DNA of 64,000 nt from Charina bottae. Lineage: Eukaryota > Chordata > Lepidosauria > Squamata > Charinaidae. The stretch covers positions 49,098,298 through 49,162,297 of the forward strand of contig JALMGJ010000004.1 of the NCBI GenBank assembly GCA_023362775.1. Reading direction: 5' to 3'. The number at the start of each line of letters is the position of its first letter. The stretch's first letter is position 1. A program made the position numbers and the translations under genes. The notes beneath the pieces were generated by a model. That model had not been told where the DNA came from. It was given only the letters and a program-made list of their open reading frames with translations, and ran no database searches. Positions 9,291 through 20,620 of this stretch are shown piece after piece.

Positions 9291-10959
9291 GGGGGATGGG
9301 GCAGTGGTGGGCCTCCATCCCCTCCATCCCCGCCCCTTGTTCCCCGGCCGATGACGGTGCTGTGTGCACAGTTTGTGTACTCCGGCCTCCCCCAAACACA
9401 CCACCAATCGTGTGGGGCAGGGGCGGGGTTTGCAGAGGCCGGCATGGTGGCATAAGACCCTGTCCCGTTTTGCCATCCCAAAAGTCCCATTTTTGTCTGA
9501 AGGTAATATGGACAGCCTACAACTGCAGAATGCAGCATGAAGAAACTACCTATCAAGAATACAGTCACAGACTGAGGAGGAAAAGAGGAGTGTAAGATTT
9601 CCCTCTTGAGCTGGAATGTTGCAGGATGGCATTCCAGCTGCAGGGAAGATTACTTTCTCAACTTTGTATCTCATTGTGATATATTATGGATCCAGGAAAC
9701 CTTATCCAGCAATGAGATAGTGGTACATGGTTTCAGCTCAGTCTTGAAGCTGAAACTGAGGAGAGAAGGAAGAGAGTGACTGTGGTCTGTTTCCACCACT
9801 CTGAATGTGAGGTTTATTAGATCTTCTATCTTTAAGCAATATGCATGATGGTTGCTCTCTATTTTATCTATTATATCCTCTGCATGATTTATACACTCCT
9901 CCAGTGGGACAATCTTCACAGTTCATGATGAGTTGGAGACCTATTTATTAGATCTCCTGTTCATTTATAATGATGGCTAGTGATTTTAATACTTGAATAA
10001 GACCTGATGATGACTCACTATATGCCAGATTTCAGAGGTGTCCTCCTGCCTCTGAGACAGATCAGATGGTCAAAGTATATGCAATCAAACTCTGTGCATT
10101 TCTGCCTAATCCGGATAGTCAGTGTATTTAACTTCTCAATGTTAAATGACCATCCAGAAGGAATTCACTTACCAGGCTGGCTCTAAAAGGAACATTATTT
10201 CATCTTTGGCATGGATAATCTGCTCTGCTGTGAGGTTATTGAAATTATTTCCCAATTCATAAATTACAATTTCCCAACTTTGTTATGTCTTTAATGTCTC
10301 TGTATTAGACATCCAATGCATTATCAGCTCCAGGCTTCCATTCATAGAAGAACTTGTCATGCTAAATGGCCTTTCAATTAGGGAAGGAACAAAGGAGCAC
10401 GCAGCTCCAGAGAACACATTCCAGTGAATGTGTTCCTCCCTTATACTGCAGAATCCATTAGTTTAATCCCTGACAACTATGATATGTTAGTGTAGTAATT
10501 ACAAAAAATATAAACAGATATGAATAATGATTGATATAACTTCCCACCCCTAGTTAGAGCCACGGTTTAATTTAGATTGTTTTAAGAGCTAAAAAAAAGC
10601 ACTTACTGCATATTATAAAATGCATAAAATTAACGAGAATCTAATGTGATTACAGGAGCTTTCCAATCAAAAGGAGTATTATAAACAATTACTGAAGTAC
10701 AAGAAGTAAGCCACTATAAAATAAACTTGATTCAAGCAGTAAGAAATTAAGATTCTGCCTGTTTTTGAACACTACAGTAGAACATTCTAAAAACGCCTGG
10801 TCTTATATGGGTAGCTAATCACCAAGTCTGCAGAGAGTTTATGAAGAATTGTATATACAGGTACAAACACAGGACAACCTATGTCTCAGCTGTTTAACAA
10901 AGATCTCTTGGACTGGCCCCAGTAACAATAGTAGATGTTGAGAATTTAAGGGGCCAACT

Positions 10960-11165
10960 CAGATTAAGGAAGGCCTTCCAGGCTAGAAACTGGGAGACCA
11001 TGACTTCTAATCCTGCCTTAGGCACAAAGCCAGCTGGGTGACCTTGGGCCAGTCATTCTCTCTGGGAAGAGAGGCAACAGCAAACCACTTCAGAAAAACC
11101 ATGCCAAGAAAACTGCAGGGACTTCTCTGTGTGGTTGCCTACAGTCAGCACTGATTCAAAGGTAC
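10960..11165 (+). mobile_element. tRNA-derived SINE (GGCTAGAAACTGGGAGAC type), decayed
   Basis: Contains GGCTAGAAACTGGGAGACCA, CTGCCTTAGGCACAAAGCCA, GGTGACCTTGGGCCAGTCA and the block CCAAGAAAACTGCAGGGACT. This is the same SINE family as at 20403-20620 and 23311-23527. The tRNA head is degraded. Confidence 0.7.
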
Positions 11166-11397
11166 ACACACACACGGGGAGATGAGTTAATCCCACCACA
11201 AGAACTGTAGAATGGTAGGACCCTGTTTTGGCTGATAAATAACCCTAAAGGTTGGGAGCTTAGAATCATTGTTGCCATCTTTAAAAACACAAAAGAAGGA
11301 TGAACCTGCTAAGTAGAGGCCTACTCAATATAAGGAGTAAATTCTATGCTAGGGATATATATGGAAATAGGAGTGACTGAGGTGAACATGAAAATAT

Positions 11398-11580
11398 TCT
11401 AGTAGAGGAACAGACAGGTTTTAAGAAGGGACATTCCATTATAGATCAGTGTTTGGTCTTACAACACCCAACAGAGATATATTCTACCTGTTCCATTAGT
11501 TTAATGCATACACATTTTATTGATTTTTAAGGCAGCATACAGTTCTATTCATGGCAATAAGCTGTGGGAAAAGCTGGAAG
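11398..11580 (+). pseudogene. reverse transcriptase fragment of a LINE
   Basis: Translation with one or two frame adjustments gives EEQTGFKKGHSIIDQCLVLQ followed by a degraded F.DFKAAY..I..NKLWEKLEAL block. This parallels the GF.KG.S..D / F.D.K.AFD / KLW motifs at 895-1245. It is non-functional. Confidence 0.5.
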
Positions 11581-12959
11581 CTTTATAATTGACTGCCTGC
11601 TATTTTTAATATAAATGTTATATGAAAATACATCACTAAAGTTAGGTGCAGCCTGCAGGTATATTTAATAACTGCTGTCAGTACCCAAAAGTGAGTTAAG
11701 TAGGAGTGCATTCTGGGTCTGTAGTATATAACTGTTACATTTAATAATTTGGCTAACCATTTAAATGCTTTCAATTTTCACCCTCCTAAGATCAAATAAA
11801 GTTTTGTTAATATCTTATTGTATCTGGATGAAGCAGTCATTTTTCTCCAGGGCCCCTGCTGGATTTGGAAGAGCCCTGAGGATCTTACATAGAAAAGAAG
11901 TGGGATATTTATTATAAAAAAGTAAAATTATGAATTTTAGTAGATGACCCAAGACACATATTGGTGGCTTTCCTTTTTTTTTTGGTAGCAGAAAGGCACA
12001 TACAATATTCTTTGCTCAAACTGCCCAGGGAAATGCAGCTGACAGCTTTAAATTCCTACGATCTGAAGGTGATAGTTACAACCAGCCACCCTTTAGTGAA
12101 TATGTTTTATGAAGTTCAGTTCAGGTCCTTTCTTGACTTCAGGCCACTGGAAGGCATTCAGGCTAAATATTTAAGATCAGCACTTCAGATCCTGAAATAT
12201 GTGCCTCAGGCAACCTTGCATGGTGAAATTGGAGGCTTATACCTGAAGAGTTCTTCTTAAAAACTGGCAAAAGCTGTCCTATTTTTATGTACAGCTGGTC
12301 CTCTCAACTATTGACTGTTGTTTCCAGCCTACATGAAAGAAGTCATTCATGCTGAAATTAACACCCCTAGGATTTTCTCCAGCTAATCTATAGATTAGGC
12401 ACCTTTTGGAGTATAAAAAGGGTTGTGTTGTGTTGAAGCAATGAATTCTGAAAACTGAGTGGGAGTGCAATCTAGATAAGGTGCCTAATCTATTGATCTC
12501 TAGGATTAGGGCCAGCAGTATATCTGAGCTGTAACTAGAAGTCTCAAAAGGCTTTGATGCAATTAAATGCTTTCCTCCTGCTATTATGGAGGCAAGATAT
12601 AAGAAGATCCCATATATGGAACAATTATATCCTTGTAGAACTGGAAGAGTTGAGATAACTAGCATGTCCTCCTTGAATGCCCACTATATACAGAAACATA
12701 TAATACTTTATCTTCCCAATACTGTCAAGAATGTCAAAACATGCTGATCAGGCATATTTGTAAATGCTGTTGATAGATTACAATCCCTCAATAGCCTGCT
12801 AAATTGCTTCCTTTTGCAATGCAGGACATGACAAAAATATTAGCCAGGAATTATGAGTACAAATGAGTATGTTTGGCAAACTGTGAGATAATACTAGACA
12901 GTATTTTAATTTTTTAAATTAGATTTAAATTTATACTGAATATCTGCTGAGTTATATAC

Positions 12960-12960
<1 letters not shown>

Positions 12961-13010
<50 letters not shown>
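12961..13010. repeat. (TTA)n microsatellite
   Basis: About 16 TTA units, nearly perfect. Confidence 0.95.
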
Positions 13011-13011
<1 letters not shown>

Positions 13012-13238
13012 TTCATCCATTGAATATCACAGTCTTTAGAGTGGATTTTTCAGATGATTCAGGTTCTAACTAAGATCCTAAGAATCATAGAGGTATCACC
13101 AAAGCAGGTGGGCAGTTCCAAGCAAGGTGGATTTTTTGCGAAGTTAGTAGTGTCAAGTCTGGTAAATTTAAAACTTCCAAATATTTGATTAATCCCTTTG
13201 ATATTGCTTCAAGAGCTCTAGTTACTATTGGTATGATA

Positions 13239-13563
13239 AAAAAGGTAAAGGTAAAGGTTTTCCCCTGCACAGTCGTGTCCGACTCTAGGGGGCAGTGCTC
13301 ATCTCCGTTTGTTAGCCGAAGAGCCAGCGCTGTCCGAAGACGCTTCCAGGGTCATGTGGCCGCATGACGCGCTCGGAATGCTGTTACCATCCCACCGAAG
13401 TGGTACCTATTTATCTACTTGCATTTGCATGCTTTCAAATTGCTAGGTTGGCAAGAGCTGGGGCGAGTGAGGGAGCTCACTCCGTCACGTGGCGCTCAGG
13501 TCTCAAACCGCCAACCTTCCGATCAACAAGCCTGGTGTCTTAACCACTGAGCCATCGCATCCC
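13239..13563 (-). mobile_element. full-length Sauria SINE, 12-bp TSD
   Basis: ATTGGTATGATA is duplicated at 13227-13238 and 13564-13575. Read on the minus strand, the element has a tRNA-like head, the CAACCTAGCAATTTGAAAGC body, GCATGCAAATGCAAGTAGAT, GAGTCGGACACGACTG and the AAAACCTTTACCTTTACC tail shared with Bov-B LINEs, which supply its retrotransposition enzymes. The B-box is partly mutated. Confidence 0.92.
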
Positions 13564-14466
13564 ATTGGTATGATAGGTCACTTTTTCTTCCAAAGTTTTT
13601 CAACTTCAGTGTGGAAATCCCAATATTTTGCTACCTTTTGAATTTGTGTTTCATCAACTCAACTATGTATTTTGATATTGCTGGACCACATTTTTTTCTT
13701 TTCAATAATAGTAATGTGTGTATGTTGTGTTTCAAATGTCTCTTGGTCTGTATTTTAAAATCCCACAAGACCTTGACCTCCTCATTTTCTAAGATTCTTT
13801 CAAGTGTGCTAGTACTTTTCAATAAAAAAAGACAAGCTCTGTCGATAAATTCCAGGGCACAATTTTTGCAACTTTATCATGGTGTTGCTTATACTCAATT
13901 TGGGCAGTGTTACTACAGCTACTGTGACATGGATCAAAGTTTCATTTTTGATCATGCACACTCAGCATTTGTTATCACTTCAAATATGTTCAGTTTGGGT
14001 TTGAATAATGTTTGTTTGCACAGTGTGTTCTTGTACTACCACAGTTGTTTTTTTCAGTTTGTTTGACTGTTTTTAAATTCAAGTTAAATGTGATCTGATT
14101 TTCCTTCAGTATCATCCATATAGTGACCATGAAAAGTTTTGAATTTCTATGCCATTCCTAAACATTGCCATGGATTTTCTGGTGTTCAGCATTTTGAGCT
14201 CAAAACAAACCACATTTTCTGTTTTGTGTTTGCTGTTCATACCATAGCAATGATTTTATTTCTGCCAAGAGAATTTAGCTTATATTTTGCATTAAAGTGG
14301 TATGCCACCAAAATATGTCACTTGTGACCATATTAATGAAGTATCAGTCAGAAATCAGAAATAGATTTCTATTAATATATTGCAACTAAATATAATTATC
14401 CTGGCTTGCCTTGTTGTAGAATTCTTCTAACATATAATTACTATTGCTTTGACTTACCTTTTATAT

Positions 14467-14857
14467 TGTTGTTGTTCAGTCGTTCAGTCGTGTCCGACTC
14501 TTCGTGACCTCATGGACCATAGCACGCCAGGCCTTCCTGTCCTCCACTGTCTCTCGGAGTTTACTCAAATTCATGTTCATTACATCGGTGATGCTATCTA
14601 ACCATCTCATCCTCTGCCGTCCCCTTCTCCTTTTGCCCTCAGTCTTTCCCAGCATCAGGGTCTTTTCCAGTGAGTCCTCTCTTCTCATTAGGTGGCCAAA
14701 GTATTTGAGCTTCAGCTTCAGCATCTGTCCTTCCAATGAGCAGTCAGGGTTGATTTCCTTTAGGGTTGACTGGTTTGACCTCCTTGCAGTCCAAGGGACT
14801 CTCAAGAGTCTTCTCCAGCACCACAGCTCGAAAGCATCAATTCTTCGGCGCTCAGCC
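14467..14857 (-). mobile_element. Bov-B LINE 3' end, subfamily A
   Basis: The minus-strand translation is the C-terminus of the Bov-B (RTE) ORF, ending SRTRLND. It includes RVPWTARRSNQ, LKYFGHLMRREDSLEKTL and RRRGRQRMRWLDSIT. The GTTGTTGTT at its plus-strand left edge is the reverse of the element's 3' AAC repeat tail. An 8-bp duplication TTTTATAT lies at 14459-14466 and 14858-14865. Confidence 0.9.
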
Positions 14858-14869
14858 TTTTATATAGCT

Positions 14870-15870
14870 ACAGTCAATAGTTTAACTTGTTAACTTTTGC
14901 AGGAAATCAGAATAACAGAAATAATACCTCTTTGGCTTATAGTATTGTATGCATATCTGATTCAAATACACTGTTGCCTCTTTTACTTTCATAATAGCCC
15001 TGCTTCATTCAACAAGAAACCGTGTAGTCATGTCCAAAGTATGAATCAAATCAAATAATTTAGCCTGGAGACTAAGTTCATGAATGATCAACTGGTCTCT
15101 CCAAAATGGAGTCACTGAGATCCTGACCCTCTGTCCCTCAGACTAATAATTTACAAGAAGCACTTGCACAATAAACATTTTCTGCCATAGATCTTATCTG
15201 GTAATAAACACATGAACCTGACAGAAGCATTGCTGAGATCAGACTCCGCACTCTTTTTAAAACTATGTAAACCTCAAAGATCAGTATTATAGAAAATATT
15301 ATAGAAAGTATTATATAAAATAGGAGGAGGAAGGAGTATTTGGTATGTTCGCTGCCTTGAGTTATTTATAACAATAATAAAGGCAGAATAAAAATTTAAT
15401 TAATTAATTAATTAATGAGAGAAGGCCAATAACTAGGCAGTGTCAAACAAAAACCTTAATAATTTCAGCCAGTTACAGACAGGAAAGGAAATTGGAGTGG
15501 AGACTCCTCAAGCCACATCCAAGAGAAGTAGAGCAAGCACAAGACTGTCAATATCCATAATTTACACCTATTTCAAGCCTATAGATTAAATGTTTTTGCT
15601 GGTATCCTGTTGTTGGTGTGTCTTCTTCCTCATTATTTCCTCAAGTGGACATAAACATGGTTGGTATTGGATGGTGGTTGAATGCCATCACTACTGCTGC
15701 TGCTGCGTTTCTTTAACAGGTGTGTGATCTGGGAGGTGGTGCGACAAGCAAGCTCTGGCGCTCTCTCCTTGCTTTTTGTATTGTTTGGCATGGAAAAGCA
15801 GCCAGTGTGCTGAGGTTCCAAATGTAGGAATAGTTCTAAGCCACTACCTTGCTTCCTTGTTTAGGAGACA
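14870..15870. other. no gene; short (AATT)n near 15398
   Basis: AT-rich DNA. An AATT run lies at about 15395-15415. Nothing else is supported. Confidence 0.5.
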
Positions 15871-15921
15871 TGGATGGATGGATGGATGGATGGATGGATG
15901 GATGGATGGATGGATGGATGG
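15871..15921. repeat. (TGGA)n microsatellite
   Basis: About twelve perfect TGGA units. Confidence 0.95.
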
Positions 15922-16104
15922 TGTGGGAATAAGCCTCAGTTGTTTACACAATGGTATCTTCCCTGGGCCGAGTAGAAGCATAACCACTGAGGATTGTTTG
16001 CTTGTGGTGGGACACAAATGTAATAATAAATAAAGAATGTTATTCATCTTCCTTTACCATTCATTCCTCTGACTCTGAAGATCCTAAATAACAATGATTA
16101 TCCT

Positions 16105-16106
16105 TC

Positions 16107-16151
<45 letters not shown>

Positions 16152-16186
16152 AATCATCTATCTATCTATCTATCATCTATCTATAT
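16105..16186. repeat. (CTAT)n / GATA-class microsatellite
   Basis: CTAT units with short interruptions (CAATCAT, CATCTAT). One of several GATA-class arrays in the window. Confidence 0.95.
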
Positions 16187-16616
16187 CAGGATGAACATAC
16201 ATAAACATTACAGAAAGCATGCCAGAAAAATTGGTCCAACCCTGATTAGATGCCAACTACAATGAGAAAATGGAACAGGCCTTTTTCAGATGTCCAGTTG
16301 AATGGATCTCAGGGAGTTAGGGACAGCATGTCCTGTAAAGATGATCTTAATAGTTAAGCAGCTTCATACAGAATAAGGTAAAACATAATTTTTCTCCATC
16401 AAGTTGAGCTTGTTCCTGGTAACTTCATAAACATAGTCATACAGTTTCCTTAGCATCAACGTGGAAGCTTGCCATTTCCTTCTTCCTGAAGGCTTTTTGA
16501 CTTCCTATACAGCCTAGCATATAGGGCTGCATTTGTTTGTTTCCAAGTCCAAACAGAGTTAGCCACATACTGCTACTTACTAAGAAACACAGAAGAAAGC
16601 ATCCATTCAAATATCC

Positions 16617-16734
16617 ATGCCGGCCACATGACCGCGGAAGCATCTTCGGACAACGCTGGCTTTTCGGCTAACAAACGGAGATGAGCACCGGCCCCTAGAG
16701 TCGGACACGACTGTGCAGGGGAGCCTTTACCTTT
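16617..16734 (+). mobile_element. Sauria SINE 3' fragment
   Basis: Starts at GCCGGCCACATGACCGCGGA and runs through GAGATGAGCACCGGCCCCTA, AGTCGGACACGACTG and the AGCCTTTACC tail. The tRNA head is missing (5' truncated). Confidence 0.88.
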
Positions 16735-16739
16735 TTTTA

Positions 16740-17590
16740 CTTTAAAGGCCATTATCAGCAAGCTGTGTCTGGAAAATTTCTCTTGTCCAAATCAAAATCT
16801 TCCTAGAATGGCTGCATAATCTGATGTCCTAGGCTGCAGCCAGTTCTTGAAAGTCCTAAAGTTGCCACCAAATAATAATTTTGAATGTAACAAAAGAAAT
16901 TCTTTTATCCTTAACAATAAAAAGACAGATAGGAATGTTAGAAATAAATATAAAACATATGCAGCTTCAGGGACACCTAAATTATTAGAAGTGATCACTA
17001 AATCTTATGAGACAAAAAAAGGTCAGAATTAGACTTGATGAATACTTGTTGTCAGTAAATCAACACATACATTTTAAGGACTGAATGTTTAAACAAGGGG
17101 AAACTGTCATAATGCTTGTATCAAAATTTCATTTGATATTAGACTGTGGCATATTCAACATAAAATAATATTTTGGACTGAGTGGATTCCATTCCAATAA
17201 ACTAATAAATCATTATGTAGTTGGAAATGCAATGAGGATGAGGCTTCATTAAAACACATTTCTGCATGCAATGTTCTCAAGTTATGTTCTGGAAAGAAGT
17301 AATTATACATATTATTTTGACATTGAGAAGGATTTATTACTTGGACATCCATATTTTTTTTTAAAAAACTACGTATCTATTACATAGACAAGGGAAATAG
17401 ATTCTCTGTGCCATTCTATTGCTGAGACTTGTCCTTCCACATTAGAAAGATAAATTTATGGCCCCAATTACTCAGTGGATTTAATACCAGATGTTATTTG
17501 TGATTTATGAAAAAGTTGATTACAGGTGTAGGTTATGTATGGATGTTTATAATAAAAAAGGTCATACTTTTTTGAAACTATTTTATGAAA
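16740..17590. other. no feature recognised
   Basis: AT-rich unique-looking sequence with no supportable ORF. Confidence 0.5.
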
Positions 17591-17594
17591 CTTT

Positions 17595-17621
17595 ATGTGT
17601 GTGTGTGTGTGTGTGTGTGTG
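17595..17621. repeat. (TG)n microsatellite
   Basis: About 13 TG units. Confidence 0.95.
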
Positions 17622-17739
17622 GTCCTTATATATTTTGTTCCCCACCCCTCTTTTTAATTAATAAAGTGAAAAATATTAAAAAGCAGAAAAGCAGAGTATC
17701 TGCTTTTTATTATATCTATTTTTTATTTCATTAATTGTA

Positions 17740-18212
17740 TTTATTTTATTTTATTTACAATTAAACTTCTCTACCGCCCAACTCGTGTATAATGACTCTG
17801 GGCGGCTTACAGATGATAAAAATAACAATTGCCGAAAACAATTCAATATAACTATAAATACAAAATACAAAATACAAAATAATACAAATATAAAATTCAA
17901 GATGGGAGATGAGATCTTCCCCTTGGCACACTCATGGTATTAACCACCCCCATGAATAGCTGTCCCCCCCCATCCCAGGCAAGGTGACATAACCATGTCT
18001 TCACTCCCTTCCGGATGGCCAGGAGAGTGGGGGCCTGTCTTACCCCCGGGGGAAGCTTGTTCCAAAGGGTGGGTACCACGGCAGAAAAGGCCCTCCTCCT
18101 GGACCTTGCCAATCGGTGCTCCCTCATGGACAGGGTCCGTAACATGCCCTCTCTGCCTGACTGGGTGGGATGGGTTGATGTAACGGGGGTGATGCGGTTC
18201 CTCAGGTATTAA
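17740..18212 (-). mobile_element. CR1/L2-like LINE 3' end
   Basis: On the minus strand the C-terminal ORF2 segment (RRRAFSAVVPTLWNKLPPGV…KTWLCHLAW) is followed by a 3' UTR ending in the conserved GCCGCCCAGAGTCATTA-like hairpin and an AT-rich tail. The same protein and tail occur on the plus strand at 26901-27360. The exact clade (CR1 or L2) is not resolved. Confidence 0.75.
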
Positions 18213-18254
18213 AACTAGTGCAATTATTTAATTACAATTAATTAGACAAATTCA

Positions 18255-18480
18255 CTTTAATTACTTAGCTTTTGTGGAGAGCTCATTAAGGTGTTAGACT
18301 AACCATGGAAATCCAGTTTTAGATCAATCCTCAGATCAATTTCTTTAGCTGATATTGTACCAGTCATTTTCCTGCAAACCTAGCTACCTCACAGGGTTGT
18401 TGTTCTGAAGAAAAATTGGAGAACAGGGTGATATATATGCTACATTGAACTCCTGGAACCAATTCAGGAAAAGAATAAAT
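18255..18480 (+). mobile_element. old SINE/LINE tail fragment (CTACCTCACAGGGTTGTTG type)
   Basis: Contains GTGTTAGACTAACCATGGAA (a degraded tRNA-like head), CTACCTCACAGGGTTGTTGT, and an A-rich AATAAATAAA tail. This layout is common in old reptile SINEs with L2-like tails. It is strongly diverged. Confidence 0.45.
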
Positions 18481-18526
18481 AAACACAGAATACTAATTTA
18501 ATTTTCAATTAATCAAAGTTTTTATA

Positions 18527-18936
18527 CAGGTAGTCCTCGCTTAACAACTGTTTATTTAACGACATTCCAAAGTTATGACAGCTTCAGAAAAAGTGCTTTA
18601 CAACCAGTTCTCACACTTATGACTGTCGCAAAATGTTGCACCACCCCCACAGTCACATGGTCGCAATTTGGGCACTTGGAAGCCAGCTCGCATTTACAAC
18701 CAGTTGCAGCGTCCCGTGGTCACATGACCACAATTTGCAACCTTTTTGGCCAGTTTCTGGCAAAAAACGTCCATTAGGGAAGCTGGATTTGTTTAATGAC
18801 TGTCATAAAAATGGTCATGAAATTGGGTCTGGTCATGTGGTGACTCACTTATCAAACACACTGCTTAACAACCTGTTAAGTTAATAGGGACCAAGTTTTC
18901 TGGTCCCTATTGTGTTCATTAAGTGAGGACTACCTG
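18527..18936 (+). mobile_element. 410-bp MITE with TA target duplication
   Basis: The terminal inverted repeats are CAGGTAGTCCTCGCTTAA at the left and, reverse-complemented, CAGGTAGTCCTCACTTAA at the right. The element is flanked by TA at 18525-18526 and 18937-18938. TA duplication points to Tc1/mariner-type mobilisation. No transposase is encoded. Confidence 0.85.
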
Positions 18937-19579
18937 TAACCCTTGACCCTCACAAAACTGGCTCAATTAGTTTTAGAAAGGAAGTATCCTAAGTTCTCCA
19001 GAGTTGTTAGTCCTGTGGGTGATGGCTACTGTATCTTTCCTATTTTGTATTCAGACTTTAAAAAGAAATTCTGCTGTGGGCCTATTATAGGAATCTAGGC
19101 AAGTATTTCGATAATAAAATGTATAACTAACTCAGTCGTATAACTAACAGACATATGGAGACTGAATTCAATAATTAAGATTCAGCAGATAGAAAACATT
19201 GTTATCCTTTGCTGATAGGGTTCTTGTTAGAAAAGATATCACTTCAGCTATATATAATTATTTAGATCCATGTTGGAAGTTTGGATTGTTAAAATTATTT
19301 CTTGTACATAATAACTTTAAAAAGAGATGAAAGGTATATATATATATATGTATTAGTTTACCATGCAGGGACTATTAGAAAATTTTCTAATTTGTCATGT
19401 GCCAGATTGTAAAAATACTGTATATAAAATGGGCTGGTTTCCATGATCACCAGTCTTTTAGCTGTAACCATTGACATATTTTGCCACAATAAACATATTT
19501 GTTCTTTAGAATTATTTATACAGTTCTGTAGTATTTCATCATTATTTCCATATATACTATATGTATGTATTTACTGTAT

Positions 19580-19584
19580 GTTTA

Positions 19585-19625
<41 letters not shown>

Positions 19626-19653
19626 ATACATACATACACACACACACACACAC
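19580..19653. repeat. (TG)n/(CA)n compound microsatellite
   Basis: A TGTGTG run, then TATGTG units, followed by a CACACA run. The two halves are inverted and could pair. Confidence 0.9.
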
Positions 19654-19867
19654 GGGTAATTCTCTTCTCATGACCTACAATATTCTTAATAGTGTTGCTT
19701 GTTTTGAATAAATGGACGGTATTTTAAATCAGTTTAAATAGCTCACTCATTGTATATATGTTTCATACATATAAACACATCCATGCATATTCACACACAT
19801 CCATAGATATAGACACAGATATATACATATACACACCTAGATCTGTATATACCTGTGTGTATACTCA

Positions 19868-20203
19868 GAGGGGCGTGGTGGCTCAGCGGGTAAGACGCCA
19901 GGCTTGTCAATCGGAAGATCGCAAGTTCGGAGGTTCGAATCCCTAGCCCCGCGTGACGGAATGAGCTCCCGCACTAGCCCCAGCTCTTGCCAACCTAGCA
20001 ATTCGAAAGCATGCAAATGCAAGTAGATGAATACGTACCACTTCGGTGGGTAGGTAACAGCGTTCCACGCGCATCATGCTGGCCACATGACCGTGGAAGT
20101 GTCTTCGGACAACGCTGGCTCTTCGGCTAACAAACGGAGATGAGCACCGGCCCCTAGAGTCGGACACGACTGCACAAATGTGCGGGGGGAACCTTTACCT
20201 TTT
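19868..20203 (+). mobile_element. full-length Sauria SINE with intact pol III boxes
   Basis: Near-complete copy. The A box TGGCTCAGCGG (19879-19889) fits TRGYNNARNNG and the B box GGTTCGAATCC (19932-19942) is perfect. It ends with GAGTCGGACACGACTGCACA and AACCTTTACCT. A 7/8 duplication TATACT(C/T)A flanks it (19860-19867, 20204-20211). Confidence 0.92.
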
Positions 20204-20214
20204 TATACTTACAT

Positions 20215-20333
20215 ACGAGAATCAGTTTGGTGTAGTGGTTAAGCCATCAGGCTAGAAACCAGGAGACTGTGAGTTCTAGTTCTGCCTTAGACACAAAGCC
20301 AGCTGGATTTTGGGCCAATCACTTTTCAATCTC
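20215..20333 (+). mobile_element. tRNA-derived SINE, 3' truncated
   Basis: TTTGGTGTAGTGGTTAAG and GGCTAGAAACCAGGAGACTG are the head of the second SINE family. It stops after GGGCCAATCACTTTT and is followed by the segment duplicated at 23311-23595. Confidence 0.75.
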
Positions 20334-20620
20334 TTTTCAGGGAAAACTCCACATTCTTAAGGGAGAAGTGAATGTTTAATTATTATCATGCTAATAACCA
20401 TAAGAGAGCCGGTTTTGCATAGTGGTTACGGCATCAGGCTAGAAACTGGGAAACTGTGAGTTCTAGTCCTGCCTTAGGCACAAAGCCAGCTGGATTTTGA
20501 GCCAATCACTTTCTCTCAGCCCTAGGAAGGAGGCAATGGCAAATCATTTCTGAAAAACCTTGCCAAGAAAACTGCATGGACTTCTCCAGGCAGTCTCTGA
20601 GAATTGGACATGATTGAATG
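20334..20620 (+). repeat. ~285-bp block present in inverted orientation at 23311-23595
   Basis: The first ~70 bp (20334-20402, including TTTCAGGGAAAACTCCACAT and ATTATCATGCTAATAACCAT) is not SINE. The rest is a tRNA-derived SINE (CATAGTGGTTACGGCATCAG to GACATGATTGAATG). The whole block recurs reverse-complemented 2.7 kb away at high identity. Confidence 0.85.

Larger units (their letters stand above)
8248..9519 (+). mobile_element. hAT-like non-autonomous element with internal palindrome ladder
   Basis: The element is bounded by a perfect 8-bp target duplication, CAACTGCA, at 8240-8247 and 9520-9527. Its ends are inverted: TAGGGTGACCATAT at the left and, reverse-complemented, TAGGCTGTCCATAT at the right. 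Eight-base duplications are the hallmark size for hAT transposases, but the terminal TAGG is not the commonest hAT end, so the superfamily is an inference. The outer ~100 bp on each side carry CCCGTTTTG and GGGACAGTCCCGTT motifs. The interior (about 8360-9450) is GC- and CpG-rich, with four nested inverted repeats and TG/CA runs. ORFs on both strands here are mirror images created by the palindromes; no transposase is present. Confidence 0.75.
9600..12660 (+). mobile_element. heavily decayed LINE (possible R4/Dong-like), with nested SINE
   Basis: Pieces in the order expected for one LINE: about 9600-9960 translates, with frame breaks, to endonuclease-like text (FSQLC…, QET-like and LIQQ…FQLSLEAETEERR); 11398-11580 to an RT fragment; about 12050-12250 to a C-terminal segment resembling the end of other LINE ORF2s (LEGIQAKYLRSALQILKYVPQATL). 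Each piece is broken by stops. That they belong to a single insertion is an inference from order and orientation. Confidence 0.35.

Noticed and set aside
8545..9595. Many overlapping 80-195-codon ORFs on both strands
   Set aside because: They arise from the GC-rich palindromes and TG/CA runs; the translations are mirror images, low-complexity, and show no domain.
19868..20203. A functional tRNA gene
   Set aside because: The A and B boxes are good, but the sequence continues into the Sauria SINE body and does not fold as a tRNA; it is a SINE head.
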